Assembly: GCA_020200615.1 (NCBI GenBank)
Contig: JAIVIH010000291.1
Span: forward strand, 1-5,499
DNA: 5,499 nt
Direction: 5' to 3'
Origin: Actinomycetota bacterium
GTDB taxonomy: Bacteria; Actinomycetota; Acidimicrobiia; Acidimicrobiales; AC-14
A program made the translations under genes and the position numbers. The notes below the pieces were generated by a model that worked only from the letters and a program-made list of their open reading frames with translations, had not been told where the DNA came from and searched no databases. Shown piece after piece: positions 1 to 5,499 of this stretch (its first letter is position 1; each line of letters starts with the position of its first letter).

Positions 1-527
1 GCCGCCTCGGCCGCTCGCAGCACGCCCAGCATGAGCCCGAGCTTGGCCACCTGCCGCTCTTCGGTCGACATCCCAGGGCGTGCCTGCGGGTTCCCACCGG
101 CCAGGCGGCCCTCGGGCTGCTCGTCTTGGACCGCGTCCTTCAGCTCCGAGACGATCCATCCCTCCAGCGTCTCATCCGACGGCGGGTTCCACTGGTGCTC
201 GATGTCGTCCCACCATTTCGTCATGGGAATGGCAACGCCGGTCAGGTCGTCCAGGGTCAGGCAGGCCACGACGAGATCCTGCAGATAGGCGACCTGGCGG
301 CGGTAGGGGGCTTCCTCGCCGTCGTCGAGGCCGATCGAGGCCAGTTGCTTGGCCACTATTTGGGTCGGCTTACCCCAAGTAGGCGTGATGAGCAGGTCGT
401 GGGGCTCGCCGGGCATGTCCGCAAAGCGAGCCCAAACGTCGCCCAGCACGGGAAAGTCCTGCAGCTGCCGCCGCCGGCCGCCGGCACCCAGCAACAGCGT
501 GTCGACGACCTTTGCACCGACTCTCAT
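1..527 (-). CDS. Hypothetical protein, 5' part only (runs off left edge)
   Basis: This minus-strand frame is open from an ATG at 525-527 to the window edge, giving 175 residues without a stop; the C-terminus is missing. I do not recognise the family. The N-terminus is basic (VGAKVV, then GAGGRRRQLQ), followed by a stretch rich in aromatic and acidic residues (DVWARF, TPTWGK, TKWWDD, HQWNPP) and a helical segment near residues 156-175. There is no signal peptide or membrane span. The amino-acid mix is balanced and codons mostly end in G or C, whereas the opposite-strand frames look like shadows. The ATG has no good Shine-Dalgarno directly in front; the nearest strong AGGAGG is about 43 bases upstream (see leader entry). 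The gene is divergent from the methyltransferase. Coding on this strand is fairly likely; its function is unknown. Confidence 0.62.
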   Translation of the reverse strand, partial: MRVGAKVVDTLLLGAGGRRRQLQDFPVLGDVWARFADMPGEPHDLLITPTWGKPTQIVAKQLASIGLDDGEEAPYRRQVAYLQDLVVACLTLDDLTGVAIPMTKWWDDIEHQWNPPSDETLEGWIVSELKDAVQDEQPEGRLAGGNPQARPGMSTEERQVAKLGLMLGVLRAAEA

Positions 528-576
528 TTCCGCGACTCTAGCGAGTCGTCTACCCTCTTCCTCAGTACCCCCTCCT
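524..576 (-). promoter_or_regulatory. Strong Shine-Dalgarno with possible CTG-started leader peptide overlapping the next start
   Basis: On the minus strand a perfect AGGAGG (571-576) is followed after five bases by CTG (563-565). From there a 13-codon frame ends in TGA at 524-526, overlapping the ATG of the hypothetical gene as ATGA. No ATG, GTG or TTG lies between the AGGAGG and that ATG, so the ribosome site is otherwise unexplained. A 6-bp hairpin (533-538 with 543-548, loop TAGC) sits just before the ATG. A leader peptide coupled to the downstream gene is an inference; CTG starts are rare, and the site could be accidental. Confidence 0.3.
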
Positions 577-671
577 GAGGAATGCCGTGGTCGACAACCG
601 ATTGATCGCCGATCGAAGTCCCACGGTGCGCGCCTTCGAACCCAAAGCGGTTCCAAGCGCGCTCTCTTCCT

Positions 672-680
672 GAGGAGAGG
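672..680 (+). promoter_or_regulatory. Ribosome binding site that fixes the methyltransferase start
   Basis: A purine-rich GAGGAGAGG lies seven bases before the TTG at 688. It favours this TTG over any ATG further upstream in the same frame, because the upstream extension is Ser/Arg-rich and resembles no methyltransferase N-terminus. Confidence 0.8.
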
Positions 681-687
681 ATCTCCC

Positions 688-1440
688 TTGCCCGAATGGT
701 ACGAATCCTTCTTTGACGCGCTCGCCAACGACGTCTGGCGGGCCCTCATGCCGGCCGAGGCCTCCGACGCCGAGGCGGCCTTCCTCGTCAGGCAACTCTG
801 TGCGTCTGACGAGGGGACCCGGCTCCTGCTCGACGTCCCCTGTGGCGACGGACGCCTCGCCCTCCGCATGGTCGCCCTGGGCCACGACATCGTCGGCGTC
901 GACCTGTCCAGCTACGCCATCGACCGGCTCAGGACCGACGACACCAGTCGTCGGGTCGACGCCCGCGTCGGAGATCTGCGCGACCTGGGGGCCGCCCTGA
1001 TCGGCACTGAGGCGTTCGACGGCGCCTGGTGCATGGGCAACAGCTTCGGCTACCTCGGTCACCGGGACACGGTGGCGTTACTCGACGGACTGGCCGCCAA
1101 GCTGCGGCCCGGTGCTCGCTTCGTGCTCGATGCGGCGACGGTGGCCGAGATCGTGCTGCCCCGCTTAGGCGAACGCGACCGCCACGAGGCGGGTGGTGCG
1201 GTTCTCACCAACGTCCATACCTACGAGGTCAGAACCTCCACCATGGTCACGGCCACGACTCTGGAACTGGGCGACCAGCGCGACGATCGAGTGGCGCGTC
1301 ACCGGGTGATGACGTGCCGCGAGATCGTCGACCTGGTGGAGGATGCCGGCTTTTCCGTCGAGGAGATCGCCGGCGGGCTCGACGGGGAGGAGTTCCGGGT
1401 GGGCGCTCCTCGATGTCTGATCACGGCCCGGAGGATCTGA
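688..1440 (+). CDS. Class I SAM-dependent methyltransferase
   Basis: The product is 250 residues, about the usual size for a stand-alone class I (Rossmann-fold) methyltransferase. Visible motifs in order are: N-terminal PEWYESFFD...DVWRAL (about 2-20), common in this bacterial subgroup; motif I DVPCGDGRLA (49-58), the SAM-binding glycine loop; VGVDLS (69-74), with the acidic end of strand 2 that binds the ribose; GDLRDL (95-100), a likely adenine-side acidic site; and AFDGAWCMGNSFGYL (109-123), the motif IV region. A C-terminal substrate-side part follows. It should transfer a methyl group from SAM in the cytoplasm; the substrate cannot be told from sequence. The TTG start is chosen because of the ribosome site seven bases upstream. 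The gene is transcribed away from the hypothetical gene on its left and converges on the DUF4157 gene with 17 bases between stops, so it is probably an independent unit and not part of the minus-strand cluster. Confidence 0.93.
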   Translation: MPEWYESFFDALANDVWRALMPAEASDAEAAFLVRQLCASDEGTRLLLDVPCGDGRLALRMVALGHDIVGVDLSSYAIDRLRTDDTSRRVDARVGDLRDLGAALIGTEAFDGAWCMGNSFGYLGHRDTVALLDGLAAKLRPGARFVLDAATVAEIVLPRLGERDRHEAGGAVLTNVHTYEVRTSTMVTATTLELGDQRDDRVARHRVMTCREIVDLVEDAGFSVEEIAGGLDGEEFRVGAPRCLITARRI

Positions 1441-1457
1441 TCGGTTCCAGGCGGCCG

Positions 1458-3641
1458 TCAGACCGAACTGAGGTCACCCTGCTTGACGAGGCGCATCCAC
1501 GAGAAGTACTTCCTGGCCAGGTCCACTGATTCGGGGAACGTGAGCGGCCCCTGAATGTTGCGGTTTTCGAGCAAGGCCAGACCACCTTCGGGCTCGCCCT
1601 CGACCTTCTTGACGTTCTTGGTGTTCCCGTGGCCCCTGAAGAAGATCGCCATGCTCTTGTCGTACTTGTCCGCGACCGCCGCGTGCTCACTCGCCCGCAC
1701 AAGCGGGATCAGCGACTTCGGGTCGAGCAGGTCGGGTCCGTCGTTGACGATGTACCAGAGCCAATCCCGCCGCGTCATCGACCCCAGCAACCCGCTGAAG
1801 CCCGGGGCCAGACGGGGGTCGAGGTACAGCATCGGGTCGCCCATGCCGTTGGCTCGCTTAGCCGTCACCTTCTTGTTGTCATATTTGGCGACGTGCAGCC
1901 GGACCGATGCCGCGACTTCGGGGCTCAAAGCCTCGAACAGGATGTCGGAAGAGTCCGCGATCAGCGATCGAGTCGCTGCGGGAACCTGGGCCCAGAGGGT
2001 TGCGAAGGAATAGCGGGACATCAGGGGCAACTCGTTCTTGATGCCCTCTCTGATGGTCCTGCTCAAGACCGACATGTACACGATGGCGAGGGACAGGAAC
2101 CCGGTCAGCTGGTCGAGGCCTTCGGATTCGTCCGTCAGCACGCCGGCGGTGACCAGCTTTCCCACGACAGTCCGGGCGCGACCTGGGGCAGTGCCGAGGA
2201 CCTGGGTGACCGACCCTTGGGTGAGAGCGACAGGGTCGTTCTCTCGGTAGACCAGCTGGCGAACCGCGTCCTTCTCCTCATCCCTGTCATCGACGGCACC
2301 GGTGGTCCCGAGCGTCTCCATGACGTGGGGGAGATCGCTCAGCGAGACACCGCCCGTCACCTGAGGCTTGAACTCTCCTCCCGGCTTCCCGCCGTAGAGG
2401 TAGATGCCGGAAGTGCTGAACCCGTGTACTGATGGGCCGACGAAGCGGCCGTAGCTCAGCGAGTCCTTCTGGGCCAGCCAGTCACCGGAGGCTCCCGAGT
2501 TGTACTTGGCGAACATCTTCTGCAGGTCGGCGAGCGCCGCCTCCAGCCGTTCCTCTCCCTGCTCGGTCTCCGGAAACGGCTCGGTGACGATCTCCAGGTC
2601 CATGACGTTGCTGTAGCCCCCCTGGGTGTAGGGCCCGTCGGGCTCGATCCTGTAGCCGAGGCCCTTGTGCAGCGCGCCCTTCTTTGGTCCGGCCTGAAGG
2701 TTGAACTGGCCGACGAGGTTGTTGATGTGACCCGCCGCCGGTTGGGCGAAGATGTTCTCGCCCGTGTACTCCTCTTCGTTTCGCTCCTCGTCGGTCTTCT
2801 CGGAGCCGGGTGCGGCGATCTTGCCACCGCCGAGCCAGTGACCGAGCCGGTAGGAAGTCGGGTCGCGGAGCCAGTTGTAGCCGGTCTGGAGCTTGAGCAC
2901 GGTCCACGAACCGTCCTCGAATTCGAACCCGACGGCTCGGCGCACGGGTTGGACGGTGCCCGGACCGGTTTGCTGGACGACGTGGGCCAGTTCGTGCGCC
3001 AGCAGGTGCTGGCCGGAGGAGGTCTGGGGCCGGTACTGGTGGCGCGCGAAGAAGATGTCGCTACCGACGGTGAAGGCGCGCGATTGCATGGCCGCGTTGA
3101 GAGCGTCTGCCTTCGGGCCGGCGTGCACCCGAACCCCGCCGAGCTCCGTCCCCAAGGCGCCCTCCATCGACCCCCGCAGCTTCGCCGGTAGGGGCGTGCC
3201 GCTCCGCCGCTGCTCGCCAATGTGGCGTTCGGTTTCTTGGTCGACGGGGCCGCCCTCCAGCCCCACTGGCGCCGCAGGGCTGCCCATGCGCCTCACTCGC
3301 CCCCTCGGCCTGAGCTCGACTCCGTCCACGTCGACGGGCTCTGGGTCCGCGCCCGCCCGCTCTCCGATCGAGCGCATGACGGCATCCGCTACCGCGTCGG
3401 CCTCGTGTTCGTAGCAGTCACCTGCCGGTCCGACCACCAGCTTGGGCTGCGCCCCCTGCGCGGTCAGCAGTCGAGTGACGGCCCGGTTGCCGATGGAGCG
3501 CTGGAGCTGACGCACGGCGGAGGCCGTCTTGGGCACGGGTCGCGTGCGCGCCGGGCGCGCCACCCGAACGGGCTGCGGCTGGGCGTGGTCTGGTTTCGAC
3601 GTCGCCGAAGACTCGGACCGTTGGTGATCGTGCGCAGCCAA
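1458..3641 (-). CDS. DUF4157 (eCIS core domain) protein with large C-terminal amidoligase-like region
   Basis: The product is 727 residues. Residues 1-45 are a Pro/Arg-rich, probably disordered head. LQRSIGNRAV (46-55) and KLVVGPAGDCYEHEADAVAD (67-86) are short motifs typical of DUF4157 proteins. The DUF4157/eCIS core domain spans about 148-227 and contains HELAHVVQQ with an HExxH zinc-site motif (216-220). DUF4157 proteins are a family tied to extracellular contractile injection systems, where they often carry variable C-terminal effector domains. Here the C-terminus is about 490 residues. VGFEFEDGSW (237-246), RIEPDGPY (331-338), LEIVTEPFP (349-357) and PQVTGGVSLSDLP (426-438) resemble the order of motifs in amidoligase/COOH-NH2 ligase-fold proteins; this is inferred by eye. 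A helical region follows (about 450-580), then a C-terminal part to 727. There is no signal peptide. The TTG start lacks a clear Shine-Dalgarno, and the frame is open upstream to a TGA at 3747-3749, so the exact start is uncertain by tens of residues. Confidence 0.94.
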   Translation of the reverse strand: MAAHDHQRSESSATSKPDHAQPQPVRVARPARTRPVPKTASAVRQLQRSIGNRAVTRLLTAQGAQPKLVVGPAGDCYEHEADAVADAVMRSIGERAGADPEPVDVDGVELRPRGRVRRMGSPAAPVGLEGGPVDQETERHIGEQRRSGTPLPAKLRGSMEGALGTELGGVRVHAGPKADALNAAMQSRAFTVGSDIFFARHQYRPQTSSGQHLLAHELAHVVQQTGPGTVQPVRRAVGFEFEDGSWTVLKLQTGYNWLRDPTSYRLGHWLGGGKIAAPGSEKTDEERNEEEYTGENIFAQPAAGHINNLVGQFNLQAGPKKGALHKGLGYRIEPDGPYTQGGYSNVMDLEIVTEPFPETEQGEERLEAALADLQKMFAKYNSGASGDWLAQKDSLSYGRFVGPSVHGFSTSGIYLYGGKPGGEFKPQVTGGVSLSDLPHVMETLGTTGAVDDRDEEKDAVRQLVYRENDPVALTQGSVTQVLGTAPGRARTVVGKLVTAGVLTDESEGLDQLTGFLSLAIVYMSVLSRTIREGIKNELPLMSRYSFATLWAQVPAATRSLIADSSDILFEALSPEVAASVRLHVAKYDNKKVTAKRANGMGDPMLYLDPRLAPGFSGLLGSMTRRDWLWYIVNDGPDLLDPKSLIPLVRASEHAAVADKYDKSMAIFFRGHGNTKNVKKVEGEPEGGLALLENRNIQGPLTFPESVDLARKYFSWMRLVKQGDLSSV

Positions 3642-3863
3642 GCGAAAAGACGGTACCAGCGGCGTGCTGCTTGTGGTCCCGCTTGCACCTGCGGCGTGCC
3701 CCTCTTGCCCCCTCGTCCAGGCCGGATGGCCCGTGCACTGAGACGTTCATCATCAACGTCACGCCGGGTAGCGACGGCGCAGAAGGCGTGATCTGCCAGT
3801 TCACAGGCGGGACGGGCAAAGGGCCGGCGCCTCAGGAGATTCGCGGGTTACGGCTTCGCTCTG
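3642..3863. other. Spacer upstream of the DUF4157 gene with ambiguous reading frames
   Basis: This is the larger part of the 287-base gap between the DUF4157 and Gmad2-LysM genes. No complete gene can be supported. On the plus strand a protein-like stretch (CTETFIINVTPGSDGAEG and on) runs from about 3733 to 3838, but it joins plausible sequence on either side only through frame changes. On the minus strand a TTG-started frame (start at 3819) reads PVPPVNWQITPSAPSLPG and then turns Arg-rich over the DUF4157 gene. Both frames share third codon positions, so GC3 cannot choose between them. No clear promoter for the DUF4157 gene was found. Confidence 0.4.
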
Positions 3864-3909
3864 CCCGGCGAGGACACCGCCGGGAAGTACGAGGGAGGCT
3901 GATCCTCCC
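3864..3909 (-). terminator. Two tandem hairpins after the Gmad2-LysM gene, possible terminator
   Basis: Two perfect inverted repeats lie 20-65 bases past the stop of the Gmad2-LysM gene. The first met is GGGAGG (3893-3898) with CCTCCC (3904-3909), loop five bases. The next is CCCGGCG (3864-3870) with CGCCGGG (3878-3884), loop seven bases. Neither is followed by a T-tract, which is common for high-GC terminators but also weakens the call. They could separate the upstream cluster from the DUF4157 gene. Confidence 0.42.
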
Positions 3910-3928
3910 GTAAACACCGCGTGTGTTC

Positions 3929-4420
3929 TCAGGCGCCAATCGGCACCTTCAGTACCTGCCCAGGAAAGATCAGGTCTGGATCGGTGATCTGGTTGGGGTT
4001 GGCCCGGACGATGAGGGGAAAGTCGCTCCCGTTCCCGTAGTTCGCTTCAGCGATGGCCCACAAGGTGTCGCCCGGTCGAACGAGGTGCTCTCGGTAGCCG
4101 ATGTAGTTGGCCACGATCCGAGGACCGAGGATTACGGGAACGATGACCTTGTTGATCTCCGAGCCGTCGGCCGCGCTGACCTCGAACACCTCGACGAAGA
4201 CCCGGTCGAGGGCGAAAGCAGCGCCGCCGACGTCGACCTGGAGCTGGTACTGGCCGTGCTCGCCGGTGCCGCCACCGACCATGAAGAAGCCCGTCACCTC
4301 GTCGTGGCCTTCGTGGACTCGGTAGTTGAGCGTCGCCTCGAACCCGGTCCCGACGCCGCCCATGAGGATGGGGTTGCCGACCAGGTCGAAGGCACGAGGC
4401 TGATCGATGCGAATGGTCAT
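3929..4420 (-). CDS. Gmad2 domain plus LysM domain protein
   Basis: The product is 163 residues in two domains. Residues about 3-98 match the Gmad2 immunoglobulin-like domain first described in spore-germination-related proteins: IRIDQP at the start, VGTGFEATLNYRVHEG in the middle and VFEVSAADGSEINKVIVPV at the end. Residues about 108-160 form a LysM domain (YREHLVRPGDTLWAIA ... IFPGQVLKVP), which in this family binds N-acetylglucosamine-containing glycans such as peptidoglycan. No signal peptide or membrane span is visible, so either export does not use the Sec pathway or the protein acts inside the cell; LysM proteins without signals also occur as contractile injection system parts. The ATG is preceded by GGAGGGA at good spacing and overlaps the DUF1003 stop as ATGA, so the two are translationally coupled. 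Binding and wall location are inferred from family only. Confidence 0.92.
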   Translation of the reverse strand: MTIRIDQPRAFDLVGNPILMGGVGTGFEATLNYRVHEGHDEVTGFFMVGGGTGEHGQYQLQVDVGGAAFALDRVFVEVFEVSAADGSEINKVIVPVILGPRIVANYIGYREHLVRPGDTLWAIAEANYGNGSDFPLIVRANPNQITDPDLIFPGQVLKVPIGA

Positions 4421-4848
4421 GAAGTCCCTCCAGTTCCAGGATGCCCTTCAGTCGATTGGCCGGGGACGACCCGGCTGTGGATCTCGGTCGTCAAGGCGTG
4501 AATGGCTCGAGTCAGCTCGGTGTTGCTCTTGAGCTCCTGCTCCTGCTCAACGAAGTCGTGGTTCGCCTTGGCCTGCTGGAACGCGGCCTGGCGGTTCTGG
4601 CCGATCATCACGAAGGTCGACAGGAAGATCGCTTCGAGCGACACGACCAGCGTCAGCTTCGGCCACGGGTCGGATTCGACGAACAGCATCCAGAGGACGA
4701 AGGCGGCAGCGTGGATGTAGACGAAAGGCATCGACCCCGCGAAAGCGGTTATGGCATCGGCGACGCGCAACTGGGCGTCGGCCGCACGATGAGCCCGGTG
4801 GGCTACGACGACGGGGTGGTCCTTTGCCACCTGGTCGAGACTGGTCAC
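4417..4848 (-). CDS. DUF1003 small membrane protein
   Basis: The product is 143 residues and carries the DUF1003 pattern: RVADAITAFAGSMPFVYIH (28-46), DPWPKLTL (60-67), and LEAIFLSTFVMIGQNRQ (71-87). Two hydrophobic segments (about 41-57 and 65-83) should form a membrane hairpin, followed by a charged, helical, coiled-coil-like tail (about 86-126) ending in a Gly/Pro-rich stretch. The biochemical role of DUF1003 proteins is not established. The start is the GTG at 4848: GGAGG (4856-4860) lies seven bases upstream. Two ATGs in the same stretch (4853 and 4850) run straight into TGA and cannot be the start. The gene begins 60 bases after the restored stop of the secreted Ig-like gene and overlaps the Gmad2-LysM gene by four bases, so it sits in the middle of a minus-strand operon. 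Confidence 0.92.
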   Translation of the reverse strand: MTSLDQVAKDHPVVVAHRAHRAADAQLRVADAITAFAGSMPFVYIHAAAFVLWMLFVESDPWPKLTLVVSLEAIFLSTFVMIGQNRQAAFQQAKANHDFVEQEQELKSNTELTRAIHALTTEIHSRVVPGQSTEGHPGTGGTS

Positions 4849-4908
4849 ATCATCTCCTCCTGCTCGTAGGCCGTTGCCGACAGTGGAGCCCCGGACGGTG
4901 GCCTGACC

Positions 4909-5326
4909 TCAGCCCGTCAAGGCAGGCGACCCAGGGGTCGGCTGAGCGGGCCTCGCTTGCGCCGTCACGGTGAAGACCTGAGCCCGGTACTCCGCATCCT
5001 CGCCACACGTGGCGCCGACGAGCACCCTGCCGCTGGGTTGAAAGCCAGCGGGCACAAGGAGCAGCGCGCTCCAGGTACCCGCCGGCTCGGCGTTGACGAG
5101 CTTGCGGTCGAGGTTGCGCTGCGCTCCCTCGTCGAACAGGAAGACATCGATCTCGGCAGGCGGAGAGCATCCCGTGCCCGGTCACGGTGATCGTTGTCCC
5201 GCCCGGCCCGGACGTCGGCAAGATGGTCAGCTGACCGGGAGGCTCGGGCTGGGCGGCAACAGCACCCACGCCCACCGCCAGTGCGGAGACCAGGACCAAT
5301 CCGTACGGCCAACCCCATCTCCGCAT
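4909..5326 (-). pseudogene. Secreted Ig-like protein with a single-base frameshift
   Basis: The ATG at 5326 has GGAGG (5334-5338) seven bases upstream. The product starts with a signal peptide (basic RRWGWPYG, then LVLVSALAVGVGAVAA; cleavage likely near AAQP, residues 24-27). A beta-rich, IPT/TIG-like opening follows (LTILPTSGPGGTTITVTGHG, 33-52). The frame then becomes Arg-rich junk. One frame over, clean protein continues: CSPPAEIDVFLFDEG ... TWSALLLVPAGF ... VLVGATCGEDAEY, ending at TGA 4909-4911. The 418-base span is one base over a multiple of three. Dropping one base near 5170 gives 138 residues, with two cysteines (53 and 107) able to form a disulfide as in similar secreted domains. 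The unshifted frame would end at 4850 after 158 residues. The break could be a real mutation, a sequencing error or recoding. The role is unknown; it is probably a surface or extracellular protein. It is first in the cluster with DUF1003 and Gmad2-LysM. Confidence 0.82.
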
Positions 5327-5333
5327 GGACAAC

Positions 5334-5338
5334 CTCCT
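5334..5338 (-). promoter_or_regulatory. Ribosome binding site deciding the start of the secreted Ig-like gene
   Basis: GGAGG on the minus strand lies seven bases before the ATG at 5326. It rules out the longer in-frame start at 5467, whose N-terminal extension is rich in Arg, Cys and His and would bury the signal peptide. Confidence 0.85.
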
Positions 5339-5412
5339 ACACCCGTCGATCGGCGCAGAGGTCGAGCGTAGCGATCGCCGGTGCCCGGAGCGACCTTGGC
5401 CGGGTGCGGGGC

Positions 5413-5422
5413 GGCACGTGCC
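5413..5422. promoter_or_regulatory. Palindrome GGCACGTGCC with nearby CACGT repeats
   Basis: A perfect 10-bp palindrome lies about 90 bases upstream of the secreted Ig-like gene. Two more CACGT motifs occur on the plus strand at 5424-5428 and 5454-5458, and GTGCCAC repeats at 5418-5424 and 5450-5456. This could be an operator for the minus-strand cluster, but no regulator is visible and no convincing -35/-10 pair was found. The rest of 5327-5499 shows nothing else I can support. Confidence 0.28.
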
Positions 5423-5499
5423 ACACGTTTCGTGATCCGAACGTCCCGGGTGCCACGTACATCTCACGGGGTATCCGGCGAAAGATGACGGGCATAAGG

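Noticed and set aside
126..578. Plus-strand open frame opposite the left-edge hypothetical gene
   Set aside because: It shares third codon positions with the minus frame and has the Val/Leu/Gly/Asp-rich look of an antisense shadow; no ribosome site precedes it.
349..687. Upstream ATG starts for the methyltransferase frame
   Set aside because: The extension would be Ser/Arg/Pro-rich and cross the divergent spacer; the TTG at 688 has a clear ribosome site.
562..1062. Minus-strand open frame antisense to the methyltransferase
   Set aside because: It is explained as a high-GC shadow of the methyltransferase, whose motifs I and IV lie in the plus frame over the same bases.
1441..1466. Weak inverted repeat between the convergent stops
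   Set aside because: Only five base pairs (TCGGT with ACCGA) around a 16-base loop and no T-tract; too weak to call a terminator.
4850..5467. Longer start at 5467 for the secreted Ig-like gene
   Set aside because: The extension is rich in Arg, Cys and His, lacks a good ribosome site and would place the signal peptide inside the protein.
5485..5499. ATG near the right edge that might start a divergent plus-strand gene
   Set aside because: Only five codons are visible and the ribosome site is weak, so a gene cannot be supported.
1..5499. tRNA, rRNA, CRISPR arrays, insertion sequences
   Set aside because: No regularly spaced repeats, transposase motifs, terminal inverted repeats or tRNA-like arms were seen on either strand.

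Overview
The window is high-GC bacterial DNA with strong G/C preference at third codon positions, GGAGG-type ribosome binding sites and TTG/GTG starts next to ATG. Together with the protein families seen (a Gmad2-LysM protein, a DUF1003 membrane protein and a DUF4157 protein), this points to an actinobacterium-like organism, possibly an environmental one. That placement is an inference; no marker gene is present to fix it.

Layout. At the left edge lies the 5' part of an unrecognised minus-strand gene (1-527). A 160-base divergent spacer follows, with a strong Shine-Dalgarno sequence that has no conventional start behind it. A class I SAM-dependent methyltransferase (688-1440, plus strand) comes next. 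It converges, with only 17 bases between, on a large minus-strand gene (1458-3641). That gene encodes a DUF4157 (eCIS core) protein with an HELAH zinc-site motif and a long C-terminal region whose motifs resemble amidoligase/glutamine-synthetase-fold enzymes. Upstream of it on the minus strand is a 287-base gap with two compact hairpins and an ambiguous reading frame.

The right side is a minus-strand cluster, in transcription order: a small secreted Ig-like protein whose frame is broken by one extra base (5326-4909), a DUF1003 two-helix membrane protein (4848-4417), and a Gmad2-LysM protein (4420-3929). The last two overlap by four bases (ATGA), so they are almost certainly co-transcribed. 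The final 173 bases (5327-5499) hold the upstream region of this cluster, with a 10-bp palindrome and repeated CACGT motifs.

How they may work together. DUF4157 proteins are repeatedly found with extracellular contractile injection systems (eCIS), usually as candidate cargo or processing factors, and LysM proteins also occur in such loci. No sheath, tube, baseplate or AAA+ gene is visible here. The window could therefore be the flank of an eCIS locus or a detached cargo island. The most interesting element is the 727-residue DUF4157 protein with its putative ligase-like effector region; the other cluster members look like envelope or surface proteins.
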